Assembly: GCA_013400115.1 (NCBI GenBank) | Contig: VXBP01008523.1 | Coordinates: 700,961 to 764,960 of the forward strand | DNA length: 64,000 nucleotides | Direction: 5' to 3' | Source: Rhinopomastus cyanomelas | Lineage: Eukaryota > Chordata > Aves > Bucerotiformes > Rhinopomastidae | Shown here: positions 1 to 9,859 of the stretch, piece after piece | How the letters are laid out: each line of letters begins with the position of its first letter | Position numbering within the stretch: position 1 is the first letter of the stretch | The notes under the pieces: model-generated | What the model was told of the DNA's origin: nothing | Databases searched by the model: none | Seen by the model: the letters and a program-made list of their open reading frames with translations, nothing else | Program-made: the position numbers and the translations under genes

Positions 1-107
1 CAGAGGGGTTCTGGGATTCTGTGTGGGTGCAACTTGGGTTCCCCGAGGGCTCTGAGCTGCACATCCCCCCTTGCTGCCTCCCCATCCCTCCCTCCCTCCC
101 TCCCACC

Positions 108-263
108 NNNNNNNNNNNNNNNNNNNNNNNNNNNNNNNNNNNNNNNNNNNNNNNNNNNNNNNNNNNNNNNNNNNNNNNNNNNNNNNNNNNNNNNNNNNNN
201 NNNNNNNNNNNNNNNNNNNNNNNNNNNNNNNNNNNNNNNNNNNNNNNNNNNNNNNNNNNNNNN
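108..263. other. Assembly gap (156 N)
   Basis: A run of 156 undetermined bases, preceded by a CCCT-rich low-complexity stretch (about 83-107) and followed directly by the 3' end of a CR1 element. Low complexity plus a dispersed repeat is a likely reason for the break. Upstream exons of the first TLE gene could lie here or beyond the left edge. Confidence 0.98.
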
Positions 264-372
264 GCTTTGAGCTCCTTCTAACCCAGCCCAGTCTGGGATT
301 CCTTCTGGGACTGGCAAGAGGATTTGACCGTGTCCCTGTCCCTTCCAAGCCAACCCATTCTATGATGATGAG
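264..372 (+). mobile_element. CR1 LINE 3' fragment at gap edge
   Basis: Begins in the gap. It shares the string CTAACCCAGCCCAGTCTGGG with the CR1 copy at 1545-1800 and ends in the typical CR1 tail (CCAACCCATTCTATGATGATG). Plus orientation, 5' truncated. Confidence 0.7.
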
Positions 373-2631
373 GTGACGCTGAGGGTCCCACCCGACCCCG
401 AAGGTGTTGTTCTCCCTCTCATCTGGCTGCCAGCTCGCTCTGAGCCCTCTGGGGTTGGTGTTTTGTGCCAGTCCCAGGTGCCACTGGCTGGCGGCCAGTT
501 TGCTGTCTGCACTTTTAATGAGGGCCCGTGACTCTGCTCCCGCAGCCAGCAGCCATTGTGTGAGAAACGGGAGCCGCCTGCGCAGGAGCTGCGGGTGGTT
601 GCTGCCGCCGTGGGGGGATTGGGTCACCGACCCCCCTTCCACCCGTCATTGCTGGGTGTGGGTATGGCCAGGGGTGCTGAGCACCCTCCGCTGTCTCAGG
701 ACCCCTGAGGAAGCGTTAGCCCCGTCGCTGTGCCCCCTCAGAGGCTCCTGGGCACTGGATACGGGGTGGGGGGGCATGTACCCCGGGAGATGGGTCCGGG
801 GCTGTCTGTGCCGCTGCAGCTCTCCGGACAGCGCCCGGCGCAGCCCAGGAAGAGACAGACAGCAGGAAGGCTGTTATTGTTTTGGGTTTTGGCCTGGCCA
901 GGGGTCTGCAGGGTTTTTATAAAACCACCTCCCTGAGTGAGCCTGGCCTTGGACTCGCTCACCGGAGCCCGCGGGGAGGTGATGGTGGCTGGTGGCTGTC
1001 GGGGGGGCTGCGAACAGCCGATCATTTTTCATGCTGAGAGCGTTAAAGTGCCAGTAAATTGCACATTAACGAGTGCGAGTGAATTGGAGGCAGCTCTCCC
1101 CAAGGAGCTGCTGCCCATCAGTGCATTAGGGAAGAGAATCCATCACTGCTGGCCCCGGGAGACAGCTAAATCCTTCCCAGAACTGCCGCCTGCCAAATCC
1201 CCTCACTCCCCCCTCCCCGCTTCTTTCTTCTCTTTCTCTGGGGTTTGGGGTTTGTTTCCTCCCTCGGAAGGGGAAGCGAAGGTGGCTGCTGGGCTGCCTC
1301 TGTTCGCTGGGGCTGGCGAGAATCAGAGGGGCTGGTGGTTGCTCTGCAGGGCAGCACGAGGGCTCTGCCCGTAAGGATGGGGCAGCCTGGTGTCTGTGGG
1401 AAGATCCTGGGGGAGTCAGCACCAGGGCTGCTTCTTGGAGATCTTCAGCCTTTGGTCTTCTTCCAGAACCTGAGGGGGCTCCAGGGAAGCTGGAGAGGGA
1501 CTTTTTCTGGGGGGCTTTGGTGCTGGAACGGGGCGGGGCTGGGTTCAGGCTCCAAGAGGGGAGATTGAGATGAGATCTGAGGCAGAAGCCCCTCCCTGGG
1601 AGGGGGCTGAGGCTCTGGAACAGGCTGCCCAGGGAGGCTGTGGCTGCTCCATCCCTGGCAGCGTCCACAGGCTGGTTAGATGGGGCTGTGGGCAGCCTGG
1701 TCTGGTGAGAGATGTCGCTGCTCCTGGCAGGGGGTTGGTGCTGGGGGAGCTTTGAGTTCCCTCTAACCCAGCCCAGTCTGGGATTCCTTCTGGGGGTGAC
1801 CAGAGGGTCTGGGTTTGACCCTCTCCCTGTCCTGCCTTTGAAACGCTTCCATCCTCTGCACTGGGGTGGGCAGAGGGCTCCTTGGAGCTCCGGGTCTATG
1901 GGTAGGGAAAACTGCTGGGATTGGGGTCCCCAGCTCTGTGCAATGAGGAGCATCATGGGCACCTCCATGACAACCTCAAGCCATCTCCACTCTCCCAGCT
2001 GTCACCTCACTGGTACTTGGGGATCCCACTGTCCTGTGTACGGCTTTTCCCCAGGGATGTAGGGCCAGGGCCGGATGAATGTCTGTGGGCTGGGGGTCTC
2101 GGCTGTGGGGCTGTGGTGGGAGCTGGACTGGGCACGGCGCCGCTCACCCTCCCCGCTGCCGCTGTGCTGATTGCCTGTGGCTCTCAAGTGCTGCAGAAAA
2201 GCAGCAGCTGTACGGAGAGCGGCTCTCCAGGGCTCCCTGCGGCCGCCAGAGCTGCAATTAGCAGGGCCAGTGCTGGCAGGAGGCTGCGTGTGGGGGACCT
2301 TGATGGGGTGCCCTTCTGTGGCATCGACTGGGGGGCTCCATGTCGCTGGGAGGATCCAACCCAGGGCTCTCAGGGTGGGGATGGGGGATGGCTTTGCAGG
2401 GGTTGGTGGTAGGAAGCAGCTTTCCTAGGCCCCCACTGGTGTTTCCTCTACCTGAGGCTGAGCAGCGGCTCTTGGGGTCAGGCAGCAGCATCCAGTGGCC
2501 GCTGGGGTGGTGATGGGGAGGAGGTTTCTGCCCATCTGGACAGTGCCTTGGGCAGGAGTTGGGGGTCTTCTGCAGTGCTGGGGCTGCTCAGCCCCTTATC
2601 CTGAGGGGCTCTGCCTGTCTCCCACTGCCAG
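373..2631. other. Non-coding stretch before first visible TLE exon (intron)
   Basis: No convincing exon was found. I searched specifically for the four upstream TLE exons (N-terminal MFP exon, PGQPFKF exon, LKLECEKL exon, YYEMSYGLN exon) on the plus strand and did not see them. The stretch contains a CR1 copy at 1545-1800. A block at about 1015-1095 is AT-richer than its surroundings (CATTTTTCATGCTGAGAGCG, AAATTGCACATTAACGAG) and could be a conserved non-coding element. The region is most simply intron of the TLE6-position gene. Confidence 0.6.
1545..1800 (+). mobile_element. CR1 LINE 3' fragment
   Basis: Plus-orientation CR1 3' end, with the diagnostic block CCCAGGGAGGCTGTGGCTGC and then the GTTAGATGGGGCTG block. 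It lies in the intron upstream of the first visible exon of the TLE6-position gene. Confidence 0.85.
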
Positions 2632-5600
2632 ACGGAGATTGCGAAGCGCCTCAACGTGATCTGCGCCCAGCTCATCCCGTTCCTGTCTCAGGAGGTGGGT
2701 GGGTGACCCCTCGGACTCCGACCGGGTGTGCAGAGCTCCTCAGGGACTCAAGCCCTGCTCGGAGACTCAGGTCCTGCCCTTTGGGCTGGGGGATCCCACC
2801 ACTGCCCCATCCCCTAAAGAACTGGTCCTGCTGCAGCCCCACTGGCCACAGGGGCCGGTGGGTATTGTGTGGTGCTGATCCCTTCTCTGCCCTCCAGCAC
2901 CAGCAGCAGGTGGTCCAGGCCGTGGAGCGAGCGAAGCAGGTGACTATGACCGACCTGAACGCGGCGATCGGGGTAGGTTGACCCTCTGCCCACCCCCTCC
3001 CCACTGCCCCTCCCAGCCCAGGGGTGCTGGGGCCCTGCCAGCTGTGGTGCAGTCTCTGTACCCTGGGCTGGACACCAGTCCCTCCCTGAGCACTTGGGCT
3101 GCTGCAGCCCCCAGCCCCTGCTGCCTTCTCCCACCCTTGGCTGAGTCAGGGAGAGGAAAGAGGGAGAGCCAGGCTGGTTTTGGGGCTGCCAGCTGTTATT
3201 GGGGTGGAGGAGATGCTGCTGTGGTGTCTGTAGGGTGTGGGGGGATGGCTGGTGCCTGTCTCTGTGTCTTTGGGGCTTGGATGGAGTGGGACAGGTCTCC
3301 ACCATTCCCCCTCCTCAGTTACTCGCTTGAGACTGCAGCAGTAGGATGGTAAATGGGTTGGGGTAGGGTTCCCCAGCCCTACAGATATGGGTAGGGTCCC
3401 CAGTCCGTCCCAGTAGCTCCTGTATTGGGATGGAGGAGTCAGTGGCAGGGATATGATGGCTGCAGCTTGGTTTGGGGCACCTTGGGAGCATCCTGCCCCA
3501 CCTCACCCCACTCCCTTCATCCCCAGGGCTGCCAGTGGCGAGGAGCAGCCCCTTCCTCATAAGGCTGGCAGCCACCCTAATGCAGCCCCTCGGCTCTGCT
3601 CTCTCCTCCCGCTCCCCTCCAGCACCAGCTGCAGACACAGCACCTCTCCCACCACGCTCCCCCCATCCCGCTGACCCCCCACCCCTCGGGGATTCAGCCT
3701 GCCGGCCTCGCGGGCATCGGCAGCGCCTCGGGGCTGCTGGCACTGTCGGGGGCACTGGGGGCCCAGGCCCAGCTCCTCACCAAAGACGACCGAGGAGTCC
3801 ACGACCCCGAGCCCAGGGGTAAGTATGGAGAGGGGGTCTGGTGTGACCCTCCTGGTGGTGCTGAGCCCTGGGATTCCCCGGTGCTGCACCCTGTGTCCTC
3901 TGCCTGGGGGTTTCCCTGGGGGTCATGTCCATGTCTTGGGGTTCCCAGGGGAGGCTGATGGAGTGGGGAACTTGCTGGCCACAGGGGTTTGGGTGAGGAA
4001 CATCCCCCTCAGGGCAGCGTTAGCAGGGCGGTGGGGTGGGCTAAGTGGGGTCACCCCTGTTGGGGTCCCAGGACCACCCTGCTGCTGCAGCCCTGCCGTG
4101 AGCACCCTGGGGGCTCATGGTGGTGGCACAACCTGTCCCCCCCTTCCTTCCTCCCGATGTCCCTCTGCACTGCCTTGGCGACAGAGCGAGACCCTGGCCC
4201 CGTAAGTGCCTTTTCCTTCTCTTGCCCCATTTCCCTGTGGCTACTGGGGACTCTCTGGCCAAGACCCACAGAGCTGGAGCCTGAGGGGCCTGGAGCTGGG
4301 GTCCTTCATGTTCCGGAACTGGCCACAGCCCCGTGTTGGTGCTGCTGCTGGTCTCGTGGCTCCTAATGCCGCATCCCTCCACGCCAGAGCTCCCTGGCGC
4401 TGCCCAACGGGGAGCGGGCTCGAGCCATCTCTGAGTACCTCAGCAGCAGCAGCAGCAGCAAGAAGAGGAAGGTGGAGGAGAAGGACTTTGTTACAGACTA
4501 CGTGAGCCCGGGGCCGGGAGCTTGGGGAGTCCCCGCTCCTTCTCATGGGGTGCCCACACCTCAGGCACCACCTCAGCCCCGCTGGCTCCAACTGTGCCCT
4601 TTGTTTCAGGGCAGTGACGCCGACAAGAGCGAAGACAACTTGGTGGTGGACGAGGTCCGTGTGCCAGGGTGCTGGCCAGGGGCCCCCGGGGTTGGCATGT
4701 GCTGCCTGACCCCCTGCCCCTCATTCCTCTTGAACTCCCCTCCCCAGGACCCCTCGTCCCCGCACAGCGTGCACTCCTACTCGTCCCGGGAGAACGGGGT
4801 GGAGAAGGTCCCGCTGGGGAGGAAGGAGCCGGTTCCGCTCAGCCCCACCTCGATGGCCTCATCCAGCAGCGCGTCCCCATCTCGCAGCAAGGATGGACCC
4901 CCGGTACGTGGGCTGCTTCGTCTGGGGTTGTGCTTGCTTCCTGCTGCCTGCGCAGACGGGAGGTGGGCCCTATGGGTGCCCAACCCCAAACCGTGGGGCG
5001 AAGGCAGTGCTGGGGTCTCCTGCTCTGTTAGATCCCCCTCTCATGCCCCATCTCGCAGGGCTGGGCTGAGGAAGAGGGACCAGCTCACTATGGGGTGACA
5101 TGAGGAGACCCCCAGCTGTCAGCTGTCCCCTCTGTTCCTGGCAGGTGGAGAAGGCAGGGACCCCTAGCCTCAAGTCCAGCACCCCCACATCCCAGGGTGA
5201 TGCCGCAGCCCCGTGCTCCAGCGGTGCCCAGCAGTTCCGCCCCTCTGCCGCTGCCGCCCCCAAGGCACCCGTGGACCCACTGGGTGAGCCTGGCTCCGCT
5301 GGGAGCTCTGGGCTGAAGCCAGAACCCCGGACTCATGCCTTCCTGCTGCCTTTCCTCCAGCAGCCCTGAGCCTGAGGAACCCTCTGGGAGTGCAGAGCCC
5401 CTACTCGGCCGCCTTCGGCATGGCCCACCCTGCAGTGAACGGGGACATGGCTGGCACCGCGGCCTACGCCAGCCTCCACCTCATGTCCCCACAGCTCAAC
5501 GGAGCTGCCACTGCTGTGGGAGCTGGCAGCTACGGGAGATCCCCGCTGGTGTGTGAGCCCCTTCCCTGGGCTGGGGGGATAATGGGGCACGAGCTGCTCT

Positions 5601-8332
5601 CACCCACTGTCCCGTCCCCTGCAGGTGGGCTACGACCCCCATCCCCACATGCGTGTGGGGCTGTCAGCTGGAATGCAAATGGGGGCCTCGGGGAAACCGT
5701 AAGTGGGGCTGGGGGCTGTGCTGGGGGCAGGGAGTGAGGTGCCCGTAGGGGTGATGCTGGGAGCTGCAGGTGGACCAGGGGCTGGTCCTGATGGGGTCCT
5801 ATGTGGCACCAGATGTTCTCCAGGGCAGGTTTTTGCTGCTCTGTCCTGTTCCAGTGCCTACTGCTTCCTCGTTAGCCACAGAGCCCCGGACACCCTCCCC
5901 GTGGCCCGAGGCTGACTCCTGGACTCGGGCGTCACACAGGGACTTCACTGCTCTCGTCTGTCCCCTTGCAGCGCCTACTCCTTCCACGTCAGCGCCGACG
6001 GGCAGATGCAGCCGGTGCCTTTCCCGCCCGACGCCCTCATCGGCTCCGGCATCCCCCGGCACGCGCGGCAGCTCCACACCCTGAGCCACGGCGAGGTGGT
6101 CTGCGCCGTCACCATCAGCAACTCCACACGACACGTCTACACCGGGGGCAAGGGCTGCGTGAAGGTGTGGGACGTGGGGCAGCCGGGCACCAAGACGGCC
6201 GTGGCACAGCTGGACTGCCTGGTGAGGAGGAAGGGGGTGATGCCACCTTGGCACCTCTTGTTCCCCTGAATTGTGCTCAAAGGGGGGTCTCGGGACCCTT
6301 CTGGGGACTTCAGGGTTGCAGGGGACATCTGAACTTAGTAAGGGAGGGAGTCCAGAGGAGGCCACGAGGAGGATCAGAGGGCTGGAACCTCTGCTCTGGG
6401 ACTGGGCAGCCTGACAGATTCTATTCCTGTGTGGCACTGACCTTGGAGATCCAGATGCACAAACAAGGAAGGGACTGAGCTGGGGTATTTTAAGCTGCAT
6501 CAAAAATTCGGGAGTGGGGGAAACGATGGTTTAGGGCTCAGAGACGTCGGGGCTGTTGCAGTGCTGTGCTGGCGGTTTTTGCGTTACTGGAGCTCTTTCA
6601 GGTCTTTTCAGAACCGTTGGAGCTGTTTTGGGGCTGCTGGGCTCTTTGGGAGCCATTGTGGCTCTTTTGGTACTGTTGGAGCTGTTTTGGTGCCGTTGGG
6701 GCTCTCTTGGCAGTGTGGGGGCTGACTCAGCACCACGGAGCTCTTTAAGCACTGAGAGACACTTTCAGTGCCATCAGAACCGTTTTTGGGGCCACTGGGC
6801 TCTTTCGACGCCGTCGGGGCTCTTTGGGTGCTGCGGAGCTGTTTCAGCAGCGCTGGGGCTCTGTGGACACCATCAGCTGCTGTTGGAGCTGCTGCCCCAA
6901 ACTCCTGCTGACAGGGTGTCTGTGCCAGGCGGGGGCTGGCAGGGCTGTCTGGGGTGAGGGGGGTCCCCAGGGCTGTTCACAGGGCACTGACAGAGCGAGG
7001 GGCTGGCTGGGTTAACGGGGTCCTCCCTCCTGTACCCCAGAATCGCGACAACTACATCCGCTCCTGCAAGCTGCTGCCCGACGGCCGGAGCCTGATCGTG
7101 GGGGGTGAGGCCAGCACCCTCTCCATCTGGGACCTGGCAGCCCCCACACCCCGCATCAAGGCTGAGCTCACCTCCTCCGCCCCCGCCTGCTACGCCCTGG
7201 CCATCAGCCCCGACGCCAAGGTCTGCTTCTCCTGCTGCAGCGACGGCAACATCGTGGTGTGGGACCTGCAGAACCAGACCCTGGTCAGGTGAGCCCGGCG
7301 CCGGCGGCACCGCGCAGGGCCGTGGGGCTGCTGGCGGTGCCGACAGCCCTCGCTCGCTCCGCCCTCCCTTCCCAGGCAGTTCCAAGGCCACACGGACGGT
7401 GCCAGTTGCATCGACATCTCCAACGATGGCACCAAGCTGTGGACGGGGGGGCTGGACAACACGGTCAGGTGCTGGGACCTGCGGGAAGGGCGGCAGCTGC
7501 AGCAGCACGACTTCAGCTCCCAGGTAGGTGCCCCCCGGCATCGTCCCGGGGACCCCCCGCCCGGTGGTGCCGCCGCCTGACGCTGCCTCTCCCCTGCCAG
7601 ATCTTCTCGCTGGGCTACTGCCCGACGGGGGAGTGGCTGGCGGTGGGCATGGAGAGCAGCAACGTGGAGATCCTGCACGTCACCAAGCCCGACAAGTACC
7701 AGCTGCACCTCCACGAGAGCTGCGTCCTCTCCCTCAAATTCGCCTCCTGCGGTAGGCCAGGGCCACGGGCTCTGCTCGGGCTGCTCCAGCCCCCCTCCCG
7801 GCCCCGAGACCTGGGGCACAGCCCAGCCCTGCCGCTCCAGCGAGGGCCAGAGCCGCTGCCGCCTGGTCCCCACCTCGTGCTGCGCGGCCCGGCCACCGTT
7901 TGCCGCAGGAGCGTGGCCGGTGGCCCTGCTTCGGTGACGGCAGCTCCTGTGTGTCCCTCCTCCCCCAGGAAAGTGGTTTGTGAGCACGGGCAAGGACAAC
8001 CTGCTCAACGCCTGGCGCACGCCCTACGGAGCCAGTATCTTCCAGGTACGGGGCTGTGAGGCGTCAGATGCTCCTCTGGTGAGGTGGCCCAGAGCGTCTC
8101 AGCGATGCTGAGCCCCAGAACCAACCTCCTGCAGCACATCTCAGCGCCCTGAGTGCCAGTGGGGGTAGAGCAGGACCTTGCTGTGGTTGCTGCTGGTACT
8201 GACCCTCTCCCCTCCTGTCCTCAGTCGAAGGAAACCTCCTCCGTCCTCAGCTGCGACGTCTCCACCGACGATCAGTTCATCGTCACAGGCTCAGGGGACA
8301 AGAAGGCAACGGTCTACGAGGTCATCTACTGA
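2632..8332 (+). CDS. Groucho/TLE co-repressor, paralog at the TLE6 position (5' part missing)
   Basis: Sixteen exons with GT-AG borders and an open frame: 2632-2694, 2898-2972, 3623-3818, 4185-4201, 4388-4501, 4610-4654, 4748-4903, 5145-5283, 5361-5548, 5625-5698, 5972-6221, 7041-7288, 7376-7523, 7601-7751, 7969-8045, 8225-8332 (TGA). They encode 682 residues. By analogy with TLE2 about 74 N-terminal residues are missing. Visible in order: end of the Q domain (TEIAKRL, HQQQVVQAVERAKQ), GP segment (SGLLALSGAL), CcN with a serine run and NLS KKRKVEEK (residues about 142-149) and DKSEDNLVVDE, SP region, then a WD40 propeller from about residue 357 to the C-terminal YEVIY. Family knowledge: nuclear co-repressor recruited by Hes, Runx and TCF/LEF proteins. 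Gene order matches human TLE6-TLE2-TLE5-GNA11, so it is placed as the TLE6-position gene; unlike mammalian TLE6 it keeps canonical Groucho architecture. Assignment as TLE6 rests on synteny only. WD40 exons are nearly identical to TLE2. Confidence 0.93.
4185..4201 (+). other. 17-nt microexon of the TLE6-position gene
   Basis: Flanked by an upstream AG and a downstream GTAAGT. It joins phase 1 to phase 0 and encodes ERDPGP with one base from the previous exon. The TLE2 gene has an exon of the same size and phase at the same place (18131-18147), which supports both calls. It is too short for ORF-based detection. Confidence 0.8.
4459..4482 (+). other. Nuclear localisation signal next to an AGC-encoded serine run
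   Basis: Six consecutive AGC serine codons run straight into AAG AAG AGG AAG GTG GAG, giving SSS-KKRKVEE. The basic cluster is the CcN-domain NLS of the Groucho family. The serine run is a trinucleotide repeat and may vary in length between individuals or species. Confidence 0.75.
5871..6229 (+). repeat. Inverted duplicated tract A, plus arm (WD exon 15)
   Basis: Matches the reverse complement of 11214-11562. The 250-nt exon is identical in both genes. The roughly 100 bases of preceding intron differ by two substitutions (G/A near 5901, C/T near 5925) and a 10-base indel just before the splice acceptor. Similarity stops abruptly on both sides. Confidence 0.93.
6230..7040 (+). other. Intron between the two conversion tracts
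   Basis: An 810-bp intron of the TLE6-position gene with no similarity to the corresponding 171-bp TLE2 intron (11051-11221). About half of it is a degenerate tandem repeat (6540-6900). Confidence 0.85.
6540..6900 (+). repeat. Degenerate minisatellite in TLE intron
   Basis: Repeated variants of GAGCTGTTTTGGTGCCGTTG and GGGCTCTTTGGG follow each other at roughly 20-30-base spacing for about 350 bases. Units are diverged, so the array looks old. It lies exactly between the two tracts shared with TLE2 and is absent from the TLE2 intron. Confidence 0.75.
7059..8054 (+). repeat. Inverted duplicated tract B, plus arm (WD exons 16-19 and introns)
   Basis: Matches the reverse complement of 10037-11032 base for base; paired positions sum to 18091. 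In 996 bp I see two mismatches: 7210 (C versus T, silent, in a SPD codon trio) and 7591 (C versus G, intronic, in the polypyrimidine tract before 7601). Three introns are included and are as similar as the exons, so coding selection cannot explain the identity. Confidence 0.95.
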
Positions 8333-8815
8333 GGCGACAGAGGTGCCGACCGGAGGCAGAGCCCCTGCCAGCACGGACAGACAGACAAACGTCCGCGCCG
8401 CCGGACGGCTGGGCTGGACCTGCCCTGCTGCTGCCTCCCCACGGAACGAGCGGCTCGTGGCCAGGGCAGCGGAGCCGCAGGAGAGCGCTGAGGGCTGGAG
8501 GTGGCCCTGGGACACCACAGCTGGGCTGGGACGGGGCGGCTGCTGCTTGCCTGGGGATTCTTCACTTTTTTTTTGGTCTCGATCTGGTGGTTTATTTCTA
8601 AGTCTGACTGGGGGGGACTGGGGCTGCAGTGGGGAGGGTCTGGCACTGTCAGAGGTTTTATTTTGGGGTTTTGGTTGGTTTTTTTTAAGAAACTTTTTGC
8701 TGTGGGTTTTTTCAGGGGTTTTTTATGTTAAGGGTCTGGCCTGGGCTGGGGAGGACGGCTGGGTGCTGCCCTCCTGGGCTGTATTTAATAATAAAACCAG
8801 ACAAAAGCCCCACAG
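8333..8815 (+). other. 3' UTR of the TLE6-position gene
   Basis: Follows the TGA at 8330-8332. It is G- and T-rich with several T runs and ends at a poly(A) signal about 460 bases downstream. It shows no similarity to the 3' UTR of TLE2, which marks the outer limit of the shared region. Confidence 0.75.
8790..8795 (+). terminator. Poly(A) signal AATAAA, TLE6-position gene
   Basis: AATAAA within TTTAATAATAAAACC, 458 bases after the stop codon. It is the only canonical hexamer seen downstream of the last exon and before the convergent TLE2 3' end. Confidence 0.8.
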
Positions 8816-9483
8816 CTGAGCTGTGTCCTGGGCACCGCTGGTGCTCCCTGGCTCTGAGGGGGACCCAGGCGAGGTTGAGGAAGACCAAGGCAGGAGCATT
8901 TTCCCCTGTAGCCACCCCAGCAGTGGGCAGAGATGGTGGCACCTGGCAGCAGGATGAAACGGGGGGATCATGACACGCGGAGGCTGCCGAAGGAGGTGTC
9001 CCTGGAGCATCCCCTGTGGGGTTTGGGGGCAAAGCTCCTGCTGGAGGAAGTGGTTTTCTGAAGGAAATGAGGAGTGAGCACTCGGGGCTGGTTTATGGGG
9101 CTGGCTGCTTGCCACCGCTGCTGGAGCCAGGGGGAAACAGGGCTGTTGCTGAAGCCTTGGAGCGGGGCCTGTTAGCATCAACCGCAGGGAAGTGGTGAGG
9201 GCTGCGGGCTTGTGGGGTGGCGGTGGTGGCTGCCCCGAGCCTGGCCCCAGTGACAGAACCAGCACTGTGGATGCTGTGAGGGGGTGGCAGCTCCCCATAG
9301 CCCCCACAGCCACGGTGACCCTTGGCAAGGGGATGTAGGATGAGATCAGCTCCTGCTTCAGTCTCTGCCCTCCTCCAGTCCCGAACCGGAGCCGTTCCCC
9401 ACCACGGTGCCCTTCTGGGGGGACCAGGGTTGCATTCCCCACCCCCAATCCCCCCCCCACACCAGCTGTTCTTTTGTTCCTCC

Positions 9484-9489
9484 TTTATT
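9484..9489 (-). terminator. Poly(A) signal AATAAA, TLE2
   Basis: TTTATT on the plus strand, AATAAA on the minus strand, about 370 bases after the TLE2 stop codon. The two convergent poly(A) signals are only about 690 bases apart. Confidence 0.75.
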
Positions 9490-9859
9490 GGAGAGGGGTG
9501 GAAGCCGCTGGCGCCGGCCCTCCTCAGGGTAATTTACAGCAGTTTCTGCAGCAGAACCCGGGGGTCATTAAATCAGTAGCAGGACTTCAGGAGCAACATC
9601 AGCTCTTGGCCTCATCCTGCCGTCCAACCGGCCTGCAGCTCCCAGTACCACCAGTCCAGATGGACAGATGGGCTGTAGGACACCAGGACCAGCTCCAGCT
9701 CCCCCCTTCAGCCCTGCAGCACCGGTTTGGAGGCTGAAAGGTGAGGAGGAAGCAGCAGCCAAGCGCTTGTCCAACAAGGGCAACCACCACCACCATCCCC
9801 AGCAGCCTTGAGAAGGGCTGGCCCCTTCCCTGCTGGACTAAGGACAGTGGCCGTGGGGC

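Noticed and set aside
1126..1968. 280-codon minus-strand frame left of the first TLE exon
   Set aside because: About half of it is the reverse complement of the CR1 copy at 1545-1800; no protein similarity.
3960..4140. Additional exon between 3818 and 4185
   Set aside because: No phase-compatible coding segment with TLE resemblance; exons 3623-3818 and 4185-4201 already join in phase.
6540..6900. CRISPR-like array
   Set aside because: Repeats are degenerate with no constant repeat and unique spacers, and the sequence is vertebrate. It is a decayed minisatellite.
7190..8020. Long open frame (276 codons) antisense to the WD40 exons, with an identical twin at 10071-10901
   Set aside because: It is the shadow of GC-rich WD40 exons on the other strand; its duplication simply reflects the inverted identical tract. 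The protein has no family resemblance.
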